64,000 bases of DNA from Novosphingobium sp. KA1. Lineage in GTDB: Bacteria > Pseudomonadota > Alphaproteobacteria > Sphingomonadales > Sphingomonadaceae. Shown piece by piece: positions 21,269 through 29,607 of the stretch. The DNA lies in contig NZ_CP021247.1 of assembly GCF_017309955.1 (NCBI RefSeq), forward strand, positions 2,939,001 through 3,003,000. Direction: 5' to 3'. The first letter of the stretch is position 1, and each line of letters opens with the position of its first letter. Both the position numbers and the translations under genes were made by a program. The notes under the pieces are model-generated. The model made no database searches, had not been told where the DNA came from, and was given only the letters and a program-made list of their open reading frames with translations.

Positions 21269-22747
21269 TCAGCTTCGCGCGGGTTCCGGCTCCGGGTTAG
21301 GCCCCGAAGTCGGGTGGGCTGCGGCGCGGGCAAATCCTCGCGACAGGCCGTGGTAGAGCTTTTCCTTGCAGACCAGCGTGCTGGCGGCGTCGGCGATGAT
21401 CGCGGTCAGGAACAGCGGCACGATCATGCCGCGGCTTGCGGTGGTTTCCATAAGGATGATGACCGCCGTCAGCGGCGCGCGTACGACGCCCACAAAATAG
21501 CCGACCATGCCGAGCAGGATCACGGCGGGCATCGGGTCGTCCGGGAAGCACAGGGCGAGCAACTGGCCAAACCCGGCGCCGACCGAAAGCGAGGGCGCAA
21601 AGATGCCGCCGGGCGCTCCTGAGACGGCGGTGGCGGCGGTCGCCAGGAACTTGGCAGGGCCGAACCACAGCGAGGTATCATCCTGCCCCTCGATCATGTG
21701 GCGGGTGGTTTCGTAACCGGTGCCCCAGGTCGAGCCGTGGGTGACGATGCCGACCACGGCAACGACCAGGCCGCAGGCGAAGGCCAGCGTGACGGGGCGG
21801 GCGCGCACCGCCAGGAAAGCGGGATGGGCGCTGCGGGCGAAGGCCAGCATCATGCGGGCGAACAGGCCGCCCAGGATGCCGCCGGCGATCCCCGCCACGG
21901 GGGTCACCATCAGCACCGAGCGGACGTCGAGCGTCTGGCGCATCGCGCCGAAATAGACGTAGTCGCCCGCCACCGCGAGGCTGACGAGGCCGGAAATGAC
22001 GACCGCGCCCATGACCAGCACGGCGACTTTCTGCTCGAACGCGGCGGCCAGTTCCTCGATCGCGAAAACGACGCCGGCCAGCGGGGTGTTGAAGGCCGCG
22101 GCGACGCCCGCCGCGCCGCCGGCGATCAGCACGCCTGCGGAGATCGGCACGCGCAGGATGCGGTGGCAGGTGACCATGATGGCCGCAGCCACCTGCACGG
22201 TAGGCCCTTCGCGGCCGACCGAGCCGCCTGCCAGCAGCATGAAGGTGGTGAGCAGCAGCTTCGCGATGGCGGTGGGCAGGGCGAGCAGGCGCGAGGAGGC
22301 AAGCTGGATGTCATGACCGGCGGCCATGACCTGCGGAATGCCGGAGCCCTTGGCGGCCGGTGCCCAGCGCAGGGTAACGGCGACGGTTGCGGCGAACACC
22401 AAGGGGGTGAGGATCAGCGGGGCGTAGCGATGCTGCGCCTGAAACTCGGTGAAGACCTTCTGTGCAAGGTCGCCCATGCGGGCAAAGACGATCGCGACCA
22501 GGCCGAGGGCGACGGCCCCGGCGATGGTGGCGGCGCGGCGGCGGGCCATGTCGATAGAGGCATCGAGACCGGGGACGGACTTCTGGAAGGTCCGGATATG
22601 CTCCAGAGGAGTCAAAGCAGGGGCCAATCGCTGGAGGGCAGGGAGGCGCCGCACCGAGCCGTGCGACGGGCTTGGCGCCCTATTGAGCCGTCCTCCTCCT
22701 GCCCGCAAGCATTTTACCGGAAAAATGCAGAGATCGGCGAGGGGCAT
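21269..22747 (-). CDS. ClC-type chloride channel / transporter
   Basis: This polytopic membrane protein of the ClC family conducts or antiports chloride. Family motifs are visible: GGSVGREGPTVQ (the GREGP selectivity segment), a GVVFAIEEL-like stretch after NTPLA, and SGAPGGIFAPSLSVGAGFG. The glutamate of GREGP corresponds to the gating glutamate. The reading frame extends to an ATG at 22747, but that ATG touches a terminator stem and lacks a ribosome site. The true start is more likely further in, for example TTG 22615 (before TPLEHIRTFQ) or ATG 22549 (MARRRAATIAG). The end is certain. No regulatory CBS domains follow. Confidence 0.88.
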   Translation of the reverse strand: MPLADLCIFPVKCLRAGGGRLNRAPSPSHGSVRRLPALQRLAPALTPLEHIRTFQKSVPGLDASIDMARRRAATIAGAVALGLVAIVFARMGDLAQKVFTEFQAQHRYAPLILTPLVFAATVAVTLRWAPAAKGSGIPQVMAAGHDIQLASSRLLALPTAIAKLLLTTFMLLAGGSVGREGPTVQVAAAIMVTCHRILRVPISAGVLIAGGAAGVAAAFNTPLAGVVFAIEELAAAFEQKVAVLVMGAVVISGLVSLAVAGDYVYFGAMRQTLDVRSVLMVTPVAGIAGGILGGLFARMMLAFARSAHPAFLAVRARPVTLAFACGLVVAVVGIVTHGSTWGTGYETTRHMIEGQDDTSLWFGPAKFLATAATAVSGAPGGIFAPSLSVGAGFGQLLALCFPDDPMPAVILLGMVGYFVGVVRAPLTAVIILMETTASRGMIVPLFLTAIIADAASTLVCKEKLYHGLSRGFARAAAHPTSGPNPEPEPARS

Positions 22748-22783
22748 GGAAAAGGCCGGGGCCGCACTGCGATCCCGGCCTTT
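22747..22783 (-). terminator. Intrinsic terminator after the exported repeat protein gene
   Basis: AAAGGCCGGG (22751-22760) pairs with CCCGGCCTTT (22774-22783). On the minus strand the stem runs into TTTT. It separates the gene at 22846 from the chloride channel. Confidence 0.75.
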
Positions 22784-22845
22784 CCTTTCGGCCTTTCCTT
22801 CGGGCAGGTCTCACCGGTTGGGAGCCGTCCGAAGGTCGGGCAAAG

Positions 22846-23406
22846 TTACTTGCCGCTGTTGCCGCCGGTCGCGCCCTGGACCGAGGCGGTGAACTGCGCG
22901 GCGGTCACGCCGATCGCCAGGCCGCCGTCGGCGGCAAGGCCGATCGCGGCCTTCTGCAATGCCACGGGCGTGCCGCCCTGCAGTGCGATGGTCACGTTGT
23001 CGCCTTCGACCTTGCTGACGGTGCCGATGACGACGCCGTCGCTGCTCTTCACCGGAGCGTCGGGGACCAGCGCGGCGGCAAGGGCCTCACCCGTCTTTGC
23101 CTGGGCGCCCTGGACGGCGGCTTCGAGCTGGACCTTGGTCATGCCGATCGTCAGGCCCTTCTCGCGCGTCGCGAACGCCGACTTGGGCAGGCCCGCGCGA
23201 GCGGTGCCGGTGTTGACGGTCACGACGTCACCCTGGACGGCCTCGATCGTACCCACTTCATTGCCATCGGTGTCGTAGACCTTGGCGCCCGCCGTCGGGC
23301 TGGCGCTTGCGGTTGCAGGAGCGGCGGCCGGTGCAGCCTGGGCCATGGCGGCGGCGGGCACGAGCGTGGCGGCGGCCAGTGCGGCGGCGATGATGGATTT
23401 CTTCAT
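22846..23406 (-). CDS. Exported protein with two similar barrel-like modules
   Basis: The 186-residue protein has a clear signal peptide (MKKSIIAAALAAATLVPAAAMAQ), then an Ala/Pro linker and two related modules. The first (about residues 39-102) has DTDGNEVGTIEAVQGDVVTV ... LTIGMTKVQLEAAVQGA. The second (about 118-180) has SSDGVVIGTVSKVEGDNVTI ... LAIGVTAAQFTASVQGA. Each begins with a G-x-x-x-G-T-[IV] beta hairpin reminiscent of PRC-barrel proteins. It is probably periplasmic. No function is recognised. It stands alone, with a terminator after its stop. Confidence 0.75.
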   Translation of the reverse strand: MKKSIIAAALAAATLVPAAAMAQAAPAAAPATASASPTAGAKVYDTDGNEVGTIEAVQGDVVTVNTGTARAGLPKSAFATREKGLTIGMTKVQLEAAVQGAQAKTGEALAAALVPDAPVKSSDGVVIGTVSKVEGDNVTIALQGGTPVALQKAAIGLAADGGLAIGVTAAQFTASVQGATGGNSGK

Positions 23407-23834
23407 GGCGTACTCCTTCTCGACGCGGCCACCGCCCCAACGGCGACCGACTCGCTGCCCTCCAACGCGAGAGGGCTTGAAAAACAGGTCCGGAAATATT
23501 CACGACCCGGACGGCTTGGCCCGGCCATTTGGCCGGAGACCCGCTCCGCGCGCCGAGGCGCGTGGGAAGGAGCGGGGCGAAGACATGCTATGTTGCATGT
23601 GCGTAACGGTCTGGCGGCTGAACGGTGCCGGATCAACCGTTCGGATGAGCCGAGTTTGCGGTGAACCGCCGCTAATCCGCCGTTACGGTCGCTAGCTGCG
23701 GTGAACTGCGGATTCACCCCCAGGCGGCCTATCCATTGTCCCACGCATTGGCCCGCGCACTTGCCCTGTGGAACATGTTGCGCTCTTGTTCGCTTTGCAC
23801 ACGATTGCGTAATCGCGGATCAGGGGTCGGGCGG
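23407..23834. other. Intergenic region between two divergent genes
   Basis: These 428 bases hold no gene I can support. They carry the divergent promoters of the exported repeat protein and phospholipase D. GCGGTGAAC occurs twice near the end (about 23658-23710), each copy followed by CCGC or TGCGG, so a small direct repeat may be an operator. A GTG-initiated frame upstream of 23835 lacks similarity and is probably untranslated. Confidence 0.4.
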
Positions 23835-25367
23835 GTGGACGAACAGGACAAGGGGCACGAAACGGATCGGGGCGTGTCTCCTTCGGTGTGGCGCTATGCG
23901 ATGGCTCGGCGTGCCCATGTGGTCATCGACGCCGCCGCCTACTTCGGGGTGATCCGCGAGGCGATGGACGAGGCGCGCCAGCGCATTTTCATGATCGGCT
24001 GGGATTTCGATTCGCGCATCCTGCTCTCGTCCGGGCGGCGCTGGTGGCAGGGCGGGCGCAAGGCGCGGTTTCCGGCGCGACTGGGTTCGTTCATCGTCTG
24101 GCTGGTGCGTACCCAGCCCGGTCTCGAGATCCGGCTGCTCAAGTGGAATTTCTCGCTGGTGAAGTCGCTGTTCCGCGGCACCATGGTGTTCGACCTGATC
24201 CGCTGGGCGGCGCGCAAGCGCATCCATTTCAAGTTCGACGGCGCGCACCCGATCGGGTGCAGCCATCACCAGAAGATCGTGGTCATCGACGATGTCTTTG
24301 CGGCCTGCGGCGGCATCGACATGACCTCCGACCGCTGGGATACGCCCGACCACCGTCCCGGCGATCCGCGCCGCCGCAAGCCGAGCGGGCGGCTCTACGG
24401 GCCCTGGCACGACGTGACGATGGTCATGGAAGGCGATGTCGCCAAGGCGCTCGGCCAACTCGGCCGCGAACGCTGGAAGGTTGCCGGCGGGCAGGACATC
24501 GTCCCTTGTGCGCCGCAGGACTTCAGCCCCTGGCCGGGGAGCCTGCGGGCCGAATTCCACGATGTCGAGATCGGCATCGCGCGCACGCGCGCGGAGTATG
24601 GAGCCTGTTCGCAGGTTGCCGAGATCGAGGCGCTGTTTGTCGAGCAGATCCGCCGGGCCCGGCGCTTTGTCTACGCCGAGACCCAGTACTTCGCCTCGCG
24701 CGCGGTGGCCGAGGCGATCGCCGAACGCCTGCTGGAAGAGGACCCGCCCGAATTCCTCATCATCAATCCGCTTACCGCCAATGGCTGGCTGGAGCAGGTG
24801 GCGATGGACACCGCGCGCGTGGAACTGGTGCAGACCCTGCGCAATGCCGACCGGCTGGGGCGTTTCCACATCTTCCACCCGGTCGCCTCCGACGGCACGC
24901 CGATCTATGTCCATGCCAAGCTGATGATCGTCGACGACGAGATCCTGCGGGTCGGCTCGGCCAACATGAACAACCGGTCGATGGGGCTCGATTCGGAGTG
25001 CGACGTGTTCATCGATGCGGCGCGGCCGGCGAACGGCCATGTGGTTCCGGCGATCCGCGCGCTGCGCCTTCGCCTGCTCGCCGAACATTGCGGCGAGGAG
25101 GAAGCCGTGATCGCCGCGGCGCTGGATCGCCATGGCCGCATGGCCGAAATGATCGAAACTCTTGTGCCTGCGGGCAAACATCTCGAACGCTTGCCCTTGA
25201 AACATCTCTCCGATGCTGAAAGAGCGCTTGGCGAAAGCGCTCTGCTCGATCCGGAACGACCCGGGGAGATGTTCGAGCCGATCGAGCGGCGCGGTCTGTT
25301 CCGCCGCAAGGGGCAGCTCATGCGGCTGCACCTACAGGAAAGATTGCGAAGGAGTATCAAGGGATGA
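23835..25367 (+). CDS. Phospholipase D-family protein
   Basis: The 510-residue protein has both HKD catalytic motifs: HHQKIVVIDD (His145, Lys147) followed by CGGIDM, and VHAKLMIVDD (His360, Lys362) followed by GSANMNNRS. It hydrolyses or transfers phosphatidyl groups. The spacing resembles the PLDc1/PLDc2 proteins, not cardiolipin synthases, because no N-terminal membrane helices are present. The GTG at 23835 is preferred; the frame is open to 23736, but the extra residues look noncoding. The end overlaps folE by four bases (ATGA), so the two are coupled. Confidence 0.88.
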   Translation: MDEQDKGHETDRGVSPSVWRYAMARRAHVVIDAAAYFGVIREAMDEARQRIFMIGWDFDSRILLSSGRRWWQGGRKARFPARLGSFIVWLVRTQPGLEIRLLKWNFSLVKSLFRGTMVFDLIRWAARKRIHFKFDGAHPIGCSHHQKIVVIDDVFAACGGIDMTSDRWDTPDHRPGDPRRRKPSGRLYGPWHDVTMVMEGDVAKALGQLGRERWKVAGGQDIVPCAPQDFSPWPGSLRAEFHDVEIGIARTRAEYGACSQVAEIEALFVEQIRRARRFVYAETQYFASRAVAEAIAERLLEEDPPEFLIINPLTANGWLEQVAMDTARVELVQTLRNADRLGRFHIFHPVASDGTPIYVHAKLMIVDDEILRVGSANMNNRSMGLDSECDVFIDAARPANGHVVPAIRALRLRLLAEHCGEEEAVIAAALDRHGRMAEMIETLVPAGKHLERLPLKHLSDAERALGESALLDPERPGEMFEPIERRGLFRRKGQLMRLHLQERLRRSIKG

Positions 25368-25975
25368 GCAGCCTGGTCGGTCCCGACGAGGACAGCCCTT
25401 TCGAAAAGAAGCCTGCGGTTCCGGACGAAGTTCAAGAGGCGATCCGCACCCTGATCCGCTGGTCGGGCGACGATCCGGAGCGCGAGGGCCTGCTCGACAC
25501 GCCCAAGCGGGTGGCACGGGCGTGGAAGGAATATTGCCAGGGGTACGGCGAGGATCCGGCCATTCACCTCAGCCGCGTGTTCGAGGAAGTGGGCGGCTAT
25601 GACGAAGTCGTGCTGCTCAAGGACATCCCGTTCCAGTCGCACTGCGAACACCACATGGCGCCGATCATCGGCAAGGCGGCGATCGCCTATCTGCCGCGCG
25701 ATCATGTGGTCGGTATCTCCAAGCTGGCGCGCGTGCTGCAGGGCTATGCGCGCCGCCTGCAGATCCAGGAGCGCCTGACCGCCGAAGTGGCCGAATGCAT
25801 CTGGACCCACTTGAAGCCGCACGGCGTGGCGGTGGTGATCGAGGCAAGCCATGCCTGCATGTCCGCGCGCGGCGTGCGCACGCCGGGCGTCAGCATGATC
25901 ACCAGCCGCATGATGGGCACGTTCCTCGAGGACGAGCGCAGCCGCAAGGAAGTGCTGAGCCTGATGGGGTACTGA
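25364..25975 (+). CDS. folE: GTP cyclohydrolase I
   Basis: The 203-residue enzyme converts GTP to 7,8-dihydroneopterin triphosphate, the first step of tetrahydrofolate synthesis. Visible are LLDTPKRVARAW, the zinc-site QSHCEHHMAPIIG, the GISKLARVL segment and ASHACMSARGVRTPG with the third zinc cysteine. The length is normal for type IA FolE. It is translationally coupled to the upstream phospholipase D by an ATGA overlap, an unusual partner. Confidence 0.95.
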   Translation: MSSLVGPDEDSPFEKKPAVPDEVQEAIRTLIRWSGDDPEREGLLDTPKRVARAWKEYCQGYGEDPAIHLSRVFEEVGGYDEVVLLKDIPFQSHCEHHMAPIIGKAAIAYLPRDHVVGISKLARVLQGYARRLQIQERLTAEVAECIWTHLKPHGVAVVIEASHACMSARGVRTPGVSMITSRMMGTFLEDERSRKEVLSLMGY

Positions 25976-26037
25976 GAGGCCGTTGGGAAATCCGCGCGCA
26001 GCGGATCTGAAAACACTCTCTTATCCCCGTTTCCGCG

Positions 26038-26068
26038 AGGCCGGGGGGCTTGAAACGCCCCCCGGCCT
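26038..26068 (+). terminator. Stem-loop after folE
   Basis: A perfect 12-bp G/C stem (AGGCCGGGGGGC 26038-26049 with its complement 26057-26068) around TTGAAAC lies 62 bases after folE. It has no T tract. A smaller hairpin (ATCCGC / GCGGAT, 25990-26006) precedes it. Confidence 0.5.
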
Positions 26069-26116
26069 GCGGCGATGGAGGCGTGGCGGCACCATTTGCG
26101 CCGCGCCGGGGGAAAC

Positions 26117-27550
26117 GTGAGCGGTCGGAACGTTAGCGTCGAAGGGCAGGGCGGGCGCCTGCTGCGATATGGAGCCGCGCTGGTTCCGGCAGCGATGCTC
26201 TGCGTACTGTTGCTGCGCGCCGTCTGGGACGTCGATATCTTCTGGCAGCTCAAGCTGGGCGAGATCATTCTCACCCGCGGCGGCCCGGTTGCGCGGGAAC
26301 CGTTCGCCGCGCTCCATCTCGGCGAGCCGCTTCCGGCGGTGGGCTGGCTGGCACAGGCGAGCATGGCCTGGGTGCGCTCGCTGGGCGGATGGGGCGCCTT
26401 GCGGGTGTTCGATTCGCTGGTCTGGCTCGGCGGCTTCTGGGTGATCGCCGCCGCCTGCCGCCGCCGCGGTGCGAGCGCGACGGCGGTGGCTCTGGCACTC
26501 GCGCTCTCGTTCTGTGCGGCGCTGCCGAGCGCCAGCATACGCCCGCAGAGTTTTGCCGCATTGAACTTCGGGCTCTTACTGGCGCTCATGCACTTGCGGC
26601 TGCGGCCGCTGGCGACGGTTGCACTGGGCGCGCCGCTGCTGGTGCTCTGGCAGAATTTCCACCCTTCGGTGAGCATCGGCGTGCTGACCCTGGGCATCCA
26701 TGCCGCGAGCGGCCTGTTCGCATGGCTGCGGGATCGCGGCCGGCCCTTGCCGATAGCGGCGGCGGTGCTGACGCTGGTCGCCGTCGCGGCGATGTTCGCG
26801 ACGCCGGACGGGGTCTCGATCCTCGACATATCGGCCACCAATACCGAGATGAGCCTTGCCATCGGTGCCAGCGAGTGGCGGCCGCTGTGGATCGAGGCGA
26901 ACTGGACCAATGCCGTGCCGGTGCTGGCGGTCTTGCTGCTGACGCTGGGCATCGCGGCGCGCACGCGCCGGTTCGACATCGCCGAAGTGCTGGCCGCGCT
27001 GGCCCTGCTGGCGATGACGGTGCTGGCCTATCGTTTCGTGCTGTTCTGGGCGCTGGCGATGGTGCCGGTGATCGCGCGCGCTGCGACAGGGAAGGCGACC
27101 GGGCCGTCGCGGCAAGAGCCTGTGCCGCGCTGGCTTCCTGCCGTTGCCGTGGTGCTTGCCGCGCTGGCGCTGCCGTTTCTCGCGCCTACGCGCTTTGCGC
27201 CCAGCCTGCCGCTGGATGCGATCGACCGGCTTCGGCAGGAGCATCTGCGCGGAACCGTCTATGCCGATTTCCCGTTCGGCGGGCCGGTCATCGACGCCGG
27301 CTGGCCCGACTGGCGGGTGGCCTACGACGGGCGTTACTATCGCTACAGCCATGAGGAATGGCAGTACAACGGCGGTATCGAGAACGGCTATGTTCCGCTG
27401 GTCGACGTGATCGCCAAGTGGAACCCGGCGGCCTTTGTCATCCAGGAAGACCACAATGCGCCGCTTGCGGGCGAACTGGCGCATTCACGGCGCTGGAAGC
27501 GGATATTCCGCAGTTCGGACGGCGTGGTGGTCTATATACGCAGGACGTAG
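26117..27550 (+). CDS. Polytopic membrane protein, possibly of GT-C glycosyltransferase type
   Basis: The 477-residue protein starts at GTG 26117, with GGGGGAA immediately upstream. It has about ten hydrophobic helices. Early in the protein a large loop reads VWDVDIFWQLKLGEIILTRGGPVAREPF; the D-x-D followed by W is where GT-C glycosyltransferases place acidic catalytic residues. A soluble C-terminal domain of about 110 residues (from TRFAPSLPLDAIDRLRQEHL) contains WRVAYDGRYYRYS. This layout resembles lipid-linked sugar transferases, but I recognise no named family. It stands apart from the exopolysaccharide locus. Confidence 0.7.
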   Translation: MSGRNVSVEGQGGRLLRYGAALVPAAMLCVLLLRAVWDVDIFWQLKLGEIILTRGGPVAREPFAALHLGEPLPAVGWLAQASMAWVRSLGGWGALRVFDSLVWLGGFWVIAAACRRRGASATAVALALALSFCAALPSASIRPQSFAALNFGLLLALMHLRLRPLATVALGAPLLVLWQNFHPSVSIGVLTLGIHAASGLFAWLRDRGRPLPIAAAVLTLVAVAAMFATPDGVSILDISATNTEMSLAIGASEWRPLWIEANWTNAVPVLAVLLLTLGIAARTRRFDIAEVLAALALLAMTVLAYRFVLFWALAMVPVIARAATGKATGPSRQEPVPRWLPAVAVVLAALALPFLAPTRFAPSLPLDAIDRLRQEHLRGTVYADFPFGGPVIDAGWPDWRVAYDGRYYRYSHEEWQYNGGIENGYVPLVDVIAKWNPAAFVIQEDHNAPLAGELAHSRRWKRIFRSSDGVVVYIRRT

Positions 27551-27559
27551 CGGGCGCGC

Positions 27560-28240
27560 TTATCTGCCGCGCGTGACCGGCACCAGTGCCCCCGTTACCG
27601 CTCGCGCCGCGTCTGAAGCCAGGAACTCGATCACCTCGGCAATCGCTTGCGGCTGCACCCAGGCGGAGAAATCGGCATCGGGCATGTCGGCCCGGTTGGT
27701 GGGGGTGTCGATGATGCTGGGCAGGACGGCGTTGACGGTGACGCCGGTGCCCGCCAGTTCCTCGGCCAGCGCTTCGGTCAGCCGGTGGACGCCGGACTTG
27801 GAGGCGGCGTAGGCGCCCATGCCCATGCCCGCCTTGATCGCCGCGCCCGCGCCGATGTTGACCACGCGCCCGGCAGCTGAGGCCTTGAGCATGGGCAGCG
27901 CCAGCTGGGTGATCGTGGCCGCGGTGGTCAGGTTCATCGCCTGCATCCTGGCCCAGGAGGCAAGCGATCCGCCTTCGAGCGTTTCCCAGGTGAAACCGCC
28001 CGCGACATTCACCAGCACGTCGATGCCGCCGTGCGCCGCGACAACCTGGTCGAGCGCCGCGCGGGTCGCGGCCTCGTCGGTAAGGTCGACGCCGCCGATG
28101 TCGAGCGCGCCTTCGAGCGCCTCCCTGGCCGAAGGCGCAAAGTCGATCCGCGTCACGCGGTCGCCCTTGGCGGCAAAAGCCGAGGCCACGGCATGGCCGA
28201 GCACGCCGAAACCTCCAGTGACGATAACCGAACGGGACAT
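27560..28240 (-). CDS. Short-chain dehydrogenase/reductase
   Basis: The 226-residue SDR has the Rossmann motif TGGFGVLGHAVA at the N terminus, VNVAGGF corresponding to the NNAG motif, and the catalytic Tyr-x-x-x-Lys in AYAASKSGVHRL. The substrate is unknown. ATG 28240 is preceded by AGGAGTTTCC, a good ribosome site. The longer frame to 28384 overlaps a terminator and is not used. It converges with the plus-strand membrane protein gene, the two stops being about ten bases apart. Confidence 0.88.
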   Translation of the reverse strand: MSRSVIVTGGFGVLGHAVASAFAAKGDRVTRIDFAPSAREALEGALDIGGVDLTDEAATRAALDQVVAAHGGIDVLVNVAGGFTWETLEGGSLASWARMQAMNLTTAATITQLALPMLKASAAGRVVNIGAGAAIKAGMGMGAYAASKSGVHRLTEALAEELAGTGVTVNAVLPSIIDTPTNRADMPDADFSAWVQPQAIAEVIEFLASDAARAVTGALVPVTRGR

Positions 28241-28347
28241 GGAAACTCCTCTCTTTGCTGCAAGGCTATAGCGCGGCGAAGAGAGGAACAAGCAGGGCCG
28301 GGCGTTCATCCGCAAGGAAGCGCCCCGCCGATGCCGAGGGCATGAAA

Positions 28348-28381
28348 AAAGGCGGCGCCTCCCGCGGGAAGCGCCGCCTTT
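28348..28381 (-). terminator. Intrinsic terminator after the peroxiredoxin gene
   Basis: AAAGGCGGCGC (28348-28358) pairs with GCGCCGCCTTT (28371-28381). On the minus strand the stem ends in TTTTTT, giving a canonical terminator 18 bases beyond the peroxiredoxin stop. Confidence 0.9.
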
Positions 28382-28399
28382 CAAACCGTCAGCCTGAAA

Positions 28400-28879
28400 T
28401 CAGAGCTGGCCGAGCATGTAGTCGGCCGAGCTGACTTCGAACGCGCCGGGTGCCTCGACGTTGAGCTGCTCGACGACGCCGTCGTTGACGACCATCGAGA
28501 AGCGCTTGCCGCGCTCACCCATGCCGAAGCCGGTGCCGTCCATGACGAGGTCGATGGCCTTCACGAAGTCGCCGTTGCCGTCGGCCAGCATCGCCACCTC
28601 GTCCGAGCCCGAGGCCTTGCCCCAGGCACCCATGACAAAGGCGTCGTTGACGGCGGTGCAGGCAATCGCGTCGATGCCCTTGGCCTTCAGTTCGGCGGCC
28701 TTGTCGACAAAGCCGGGAAGGTGCTTGGCCGAGCAGGTCGGCGTGAAGGCGCCGGGAACCGAGAACAGCGCGACTTTCTTGCCGGCGAAGAAATCGGCGG
28801 TCTGCACGGGCTCGGGGCCGCTTTCGCCGGCCTTGATGAGCTTCACGTCGGGCAGCTTGTCACCAACGGCGATGGTCAT
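28400..28879 (-). CDS. Peroxiredoxin (Prx5 family)
   Basis: The 159-residue thiol peroxidase reduces hydrogen peroxide and alkyl hydroperoxides. The peroxidatic cysteine is C49 in VPGAFTPTCSAKHLP. NDAFVMGAWGK and the GTGFGMGERGKRFSMVV segment are typical of the Prx5 group. ATG 28879 has AGGA upstream and gives a family-length protein; the longer frame to 29107 is not supported. It is monocistronic with its own terminator. Confidence 0.95.
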   Translation of the reverse strand: MTIAVGDKLPDVKLIKAGESGPEPVQTADFFAGKKVALFSVPGAFTPTCSAKHLPGFVDKAAELKAKGIDAIACTAVNDAFVMGAWGKASGSDEVAMLADGNGDFVKAIDLVMDGTGFGMGERGKRFSMVVNDGVVEQLNVEAPGAFEVSSADYMLGQL

Positions 28880-29052
28880 GGGAATGTCCTTTGTCTGCAA
28901 ATGAATCGCGGAGGCGAGATATAGGCCTGTCGGCGAGCGGGGCAATGTCCCGTTCGTTAAGATGCCTTCACCGTACTGCGCAAACGGCTCGCAACCATCG
29001 TCTGCGAATCTTATCCACAGGGCGGAAAGCGCCCGGGGATCGGAGGAGCACC

Positions 29053-29607
29053 ATGCAAAGCACCTGCCTTCATGAGCCGCGCGCGACGAAGCGCGCCGGC
29101 ATGACACATCGCAAGTCGGAATTCCGCTTGCTGCTGGCCTCGCTGGTCGGGCTGGGGGCAGCCGTGGCGATCGGGATGGCCGATCCCGCCCATGGCCAGG
29201 AGATCGCTGCCGAGGCCGACCGGCCGCCAGCCGACTCCACGGCCGAGCAGCTTCGCCGGCTCGACATCATGCTGATGGTGACCGGTCTGCGCTGCCGCAC
29301 CACGGTGGACGATTTCCAGGCCGACTACGGCGATTTCACCAGCAGCCACCTTGCCGAACTCAACGAGGCCGCGCGGGTCATGCAGGCCGATCTTGCCGAG
29401 CAGGTCGGGGAACGCAACGCGCGTCTGGCGCTCGACAAGATGAGCGTGATCATGGCCAACCAGTACGGCGCCGGGCACCCTTGGGCGAGCTGTTCGGAAC
29501 TGCGGCAGGTGACGCGCGATCTTGCGCATACGCCGGGCCGGACCGCACTGGTCGCGGCGGCTACCCGGTTGTTCGGCCCCAGACCTGCGGTGCTGGCGGC
29601 GAAGTAG
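29053..29607 (+). CDS. Exported protein of unknown function
   Basis: The 184-residue protein begins at ATG 29053, which has a strong GGAGG ribosome site. A positively charged N terminus (about 25 residues) precedes a hydrophobic helix ending AHGQ, a possible signal cleavage site. The mature part has two cysteines (LRCRTT and WASCSEL) and the segments LNEAARVMQADLAEQVGE and LDKMSVIMANQYGAGHPWASC, which are conserved-looking but match no family I know. An alternative start is ATG 29101. Its 3' end overlaps the convergent modC by 47 bases. Confidence 0.72.
   Translation: MQSTCLHEPRATKRAGMTHRKSEFRLLLASLVGLGAAVAIGMADPAHGQEIAAEADRPPADSTAEQLRRLDIMLMVTGLRCRTTVDDFQADYGDFTSSHLAELNEAARVMQADLAEQVGERNARLALDKMSVIMANQYGAGHPWASCSELRQVTRDLAHTPGRTALVAAATRLFGPRPAVLAAK

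Noticed and set aside
21698..23278. 526-codon plus-strand frame opposite the chloride channel and the exported repeat protein
   Set aside because: Gly/Asp/Arg-rich composition typical of antisense frames, and it spans two real genes and a terminator.
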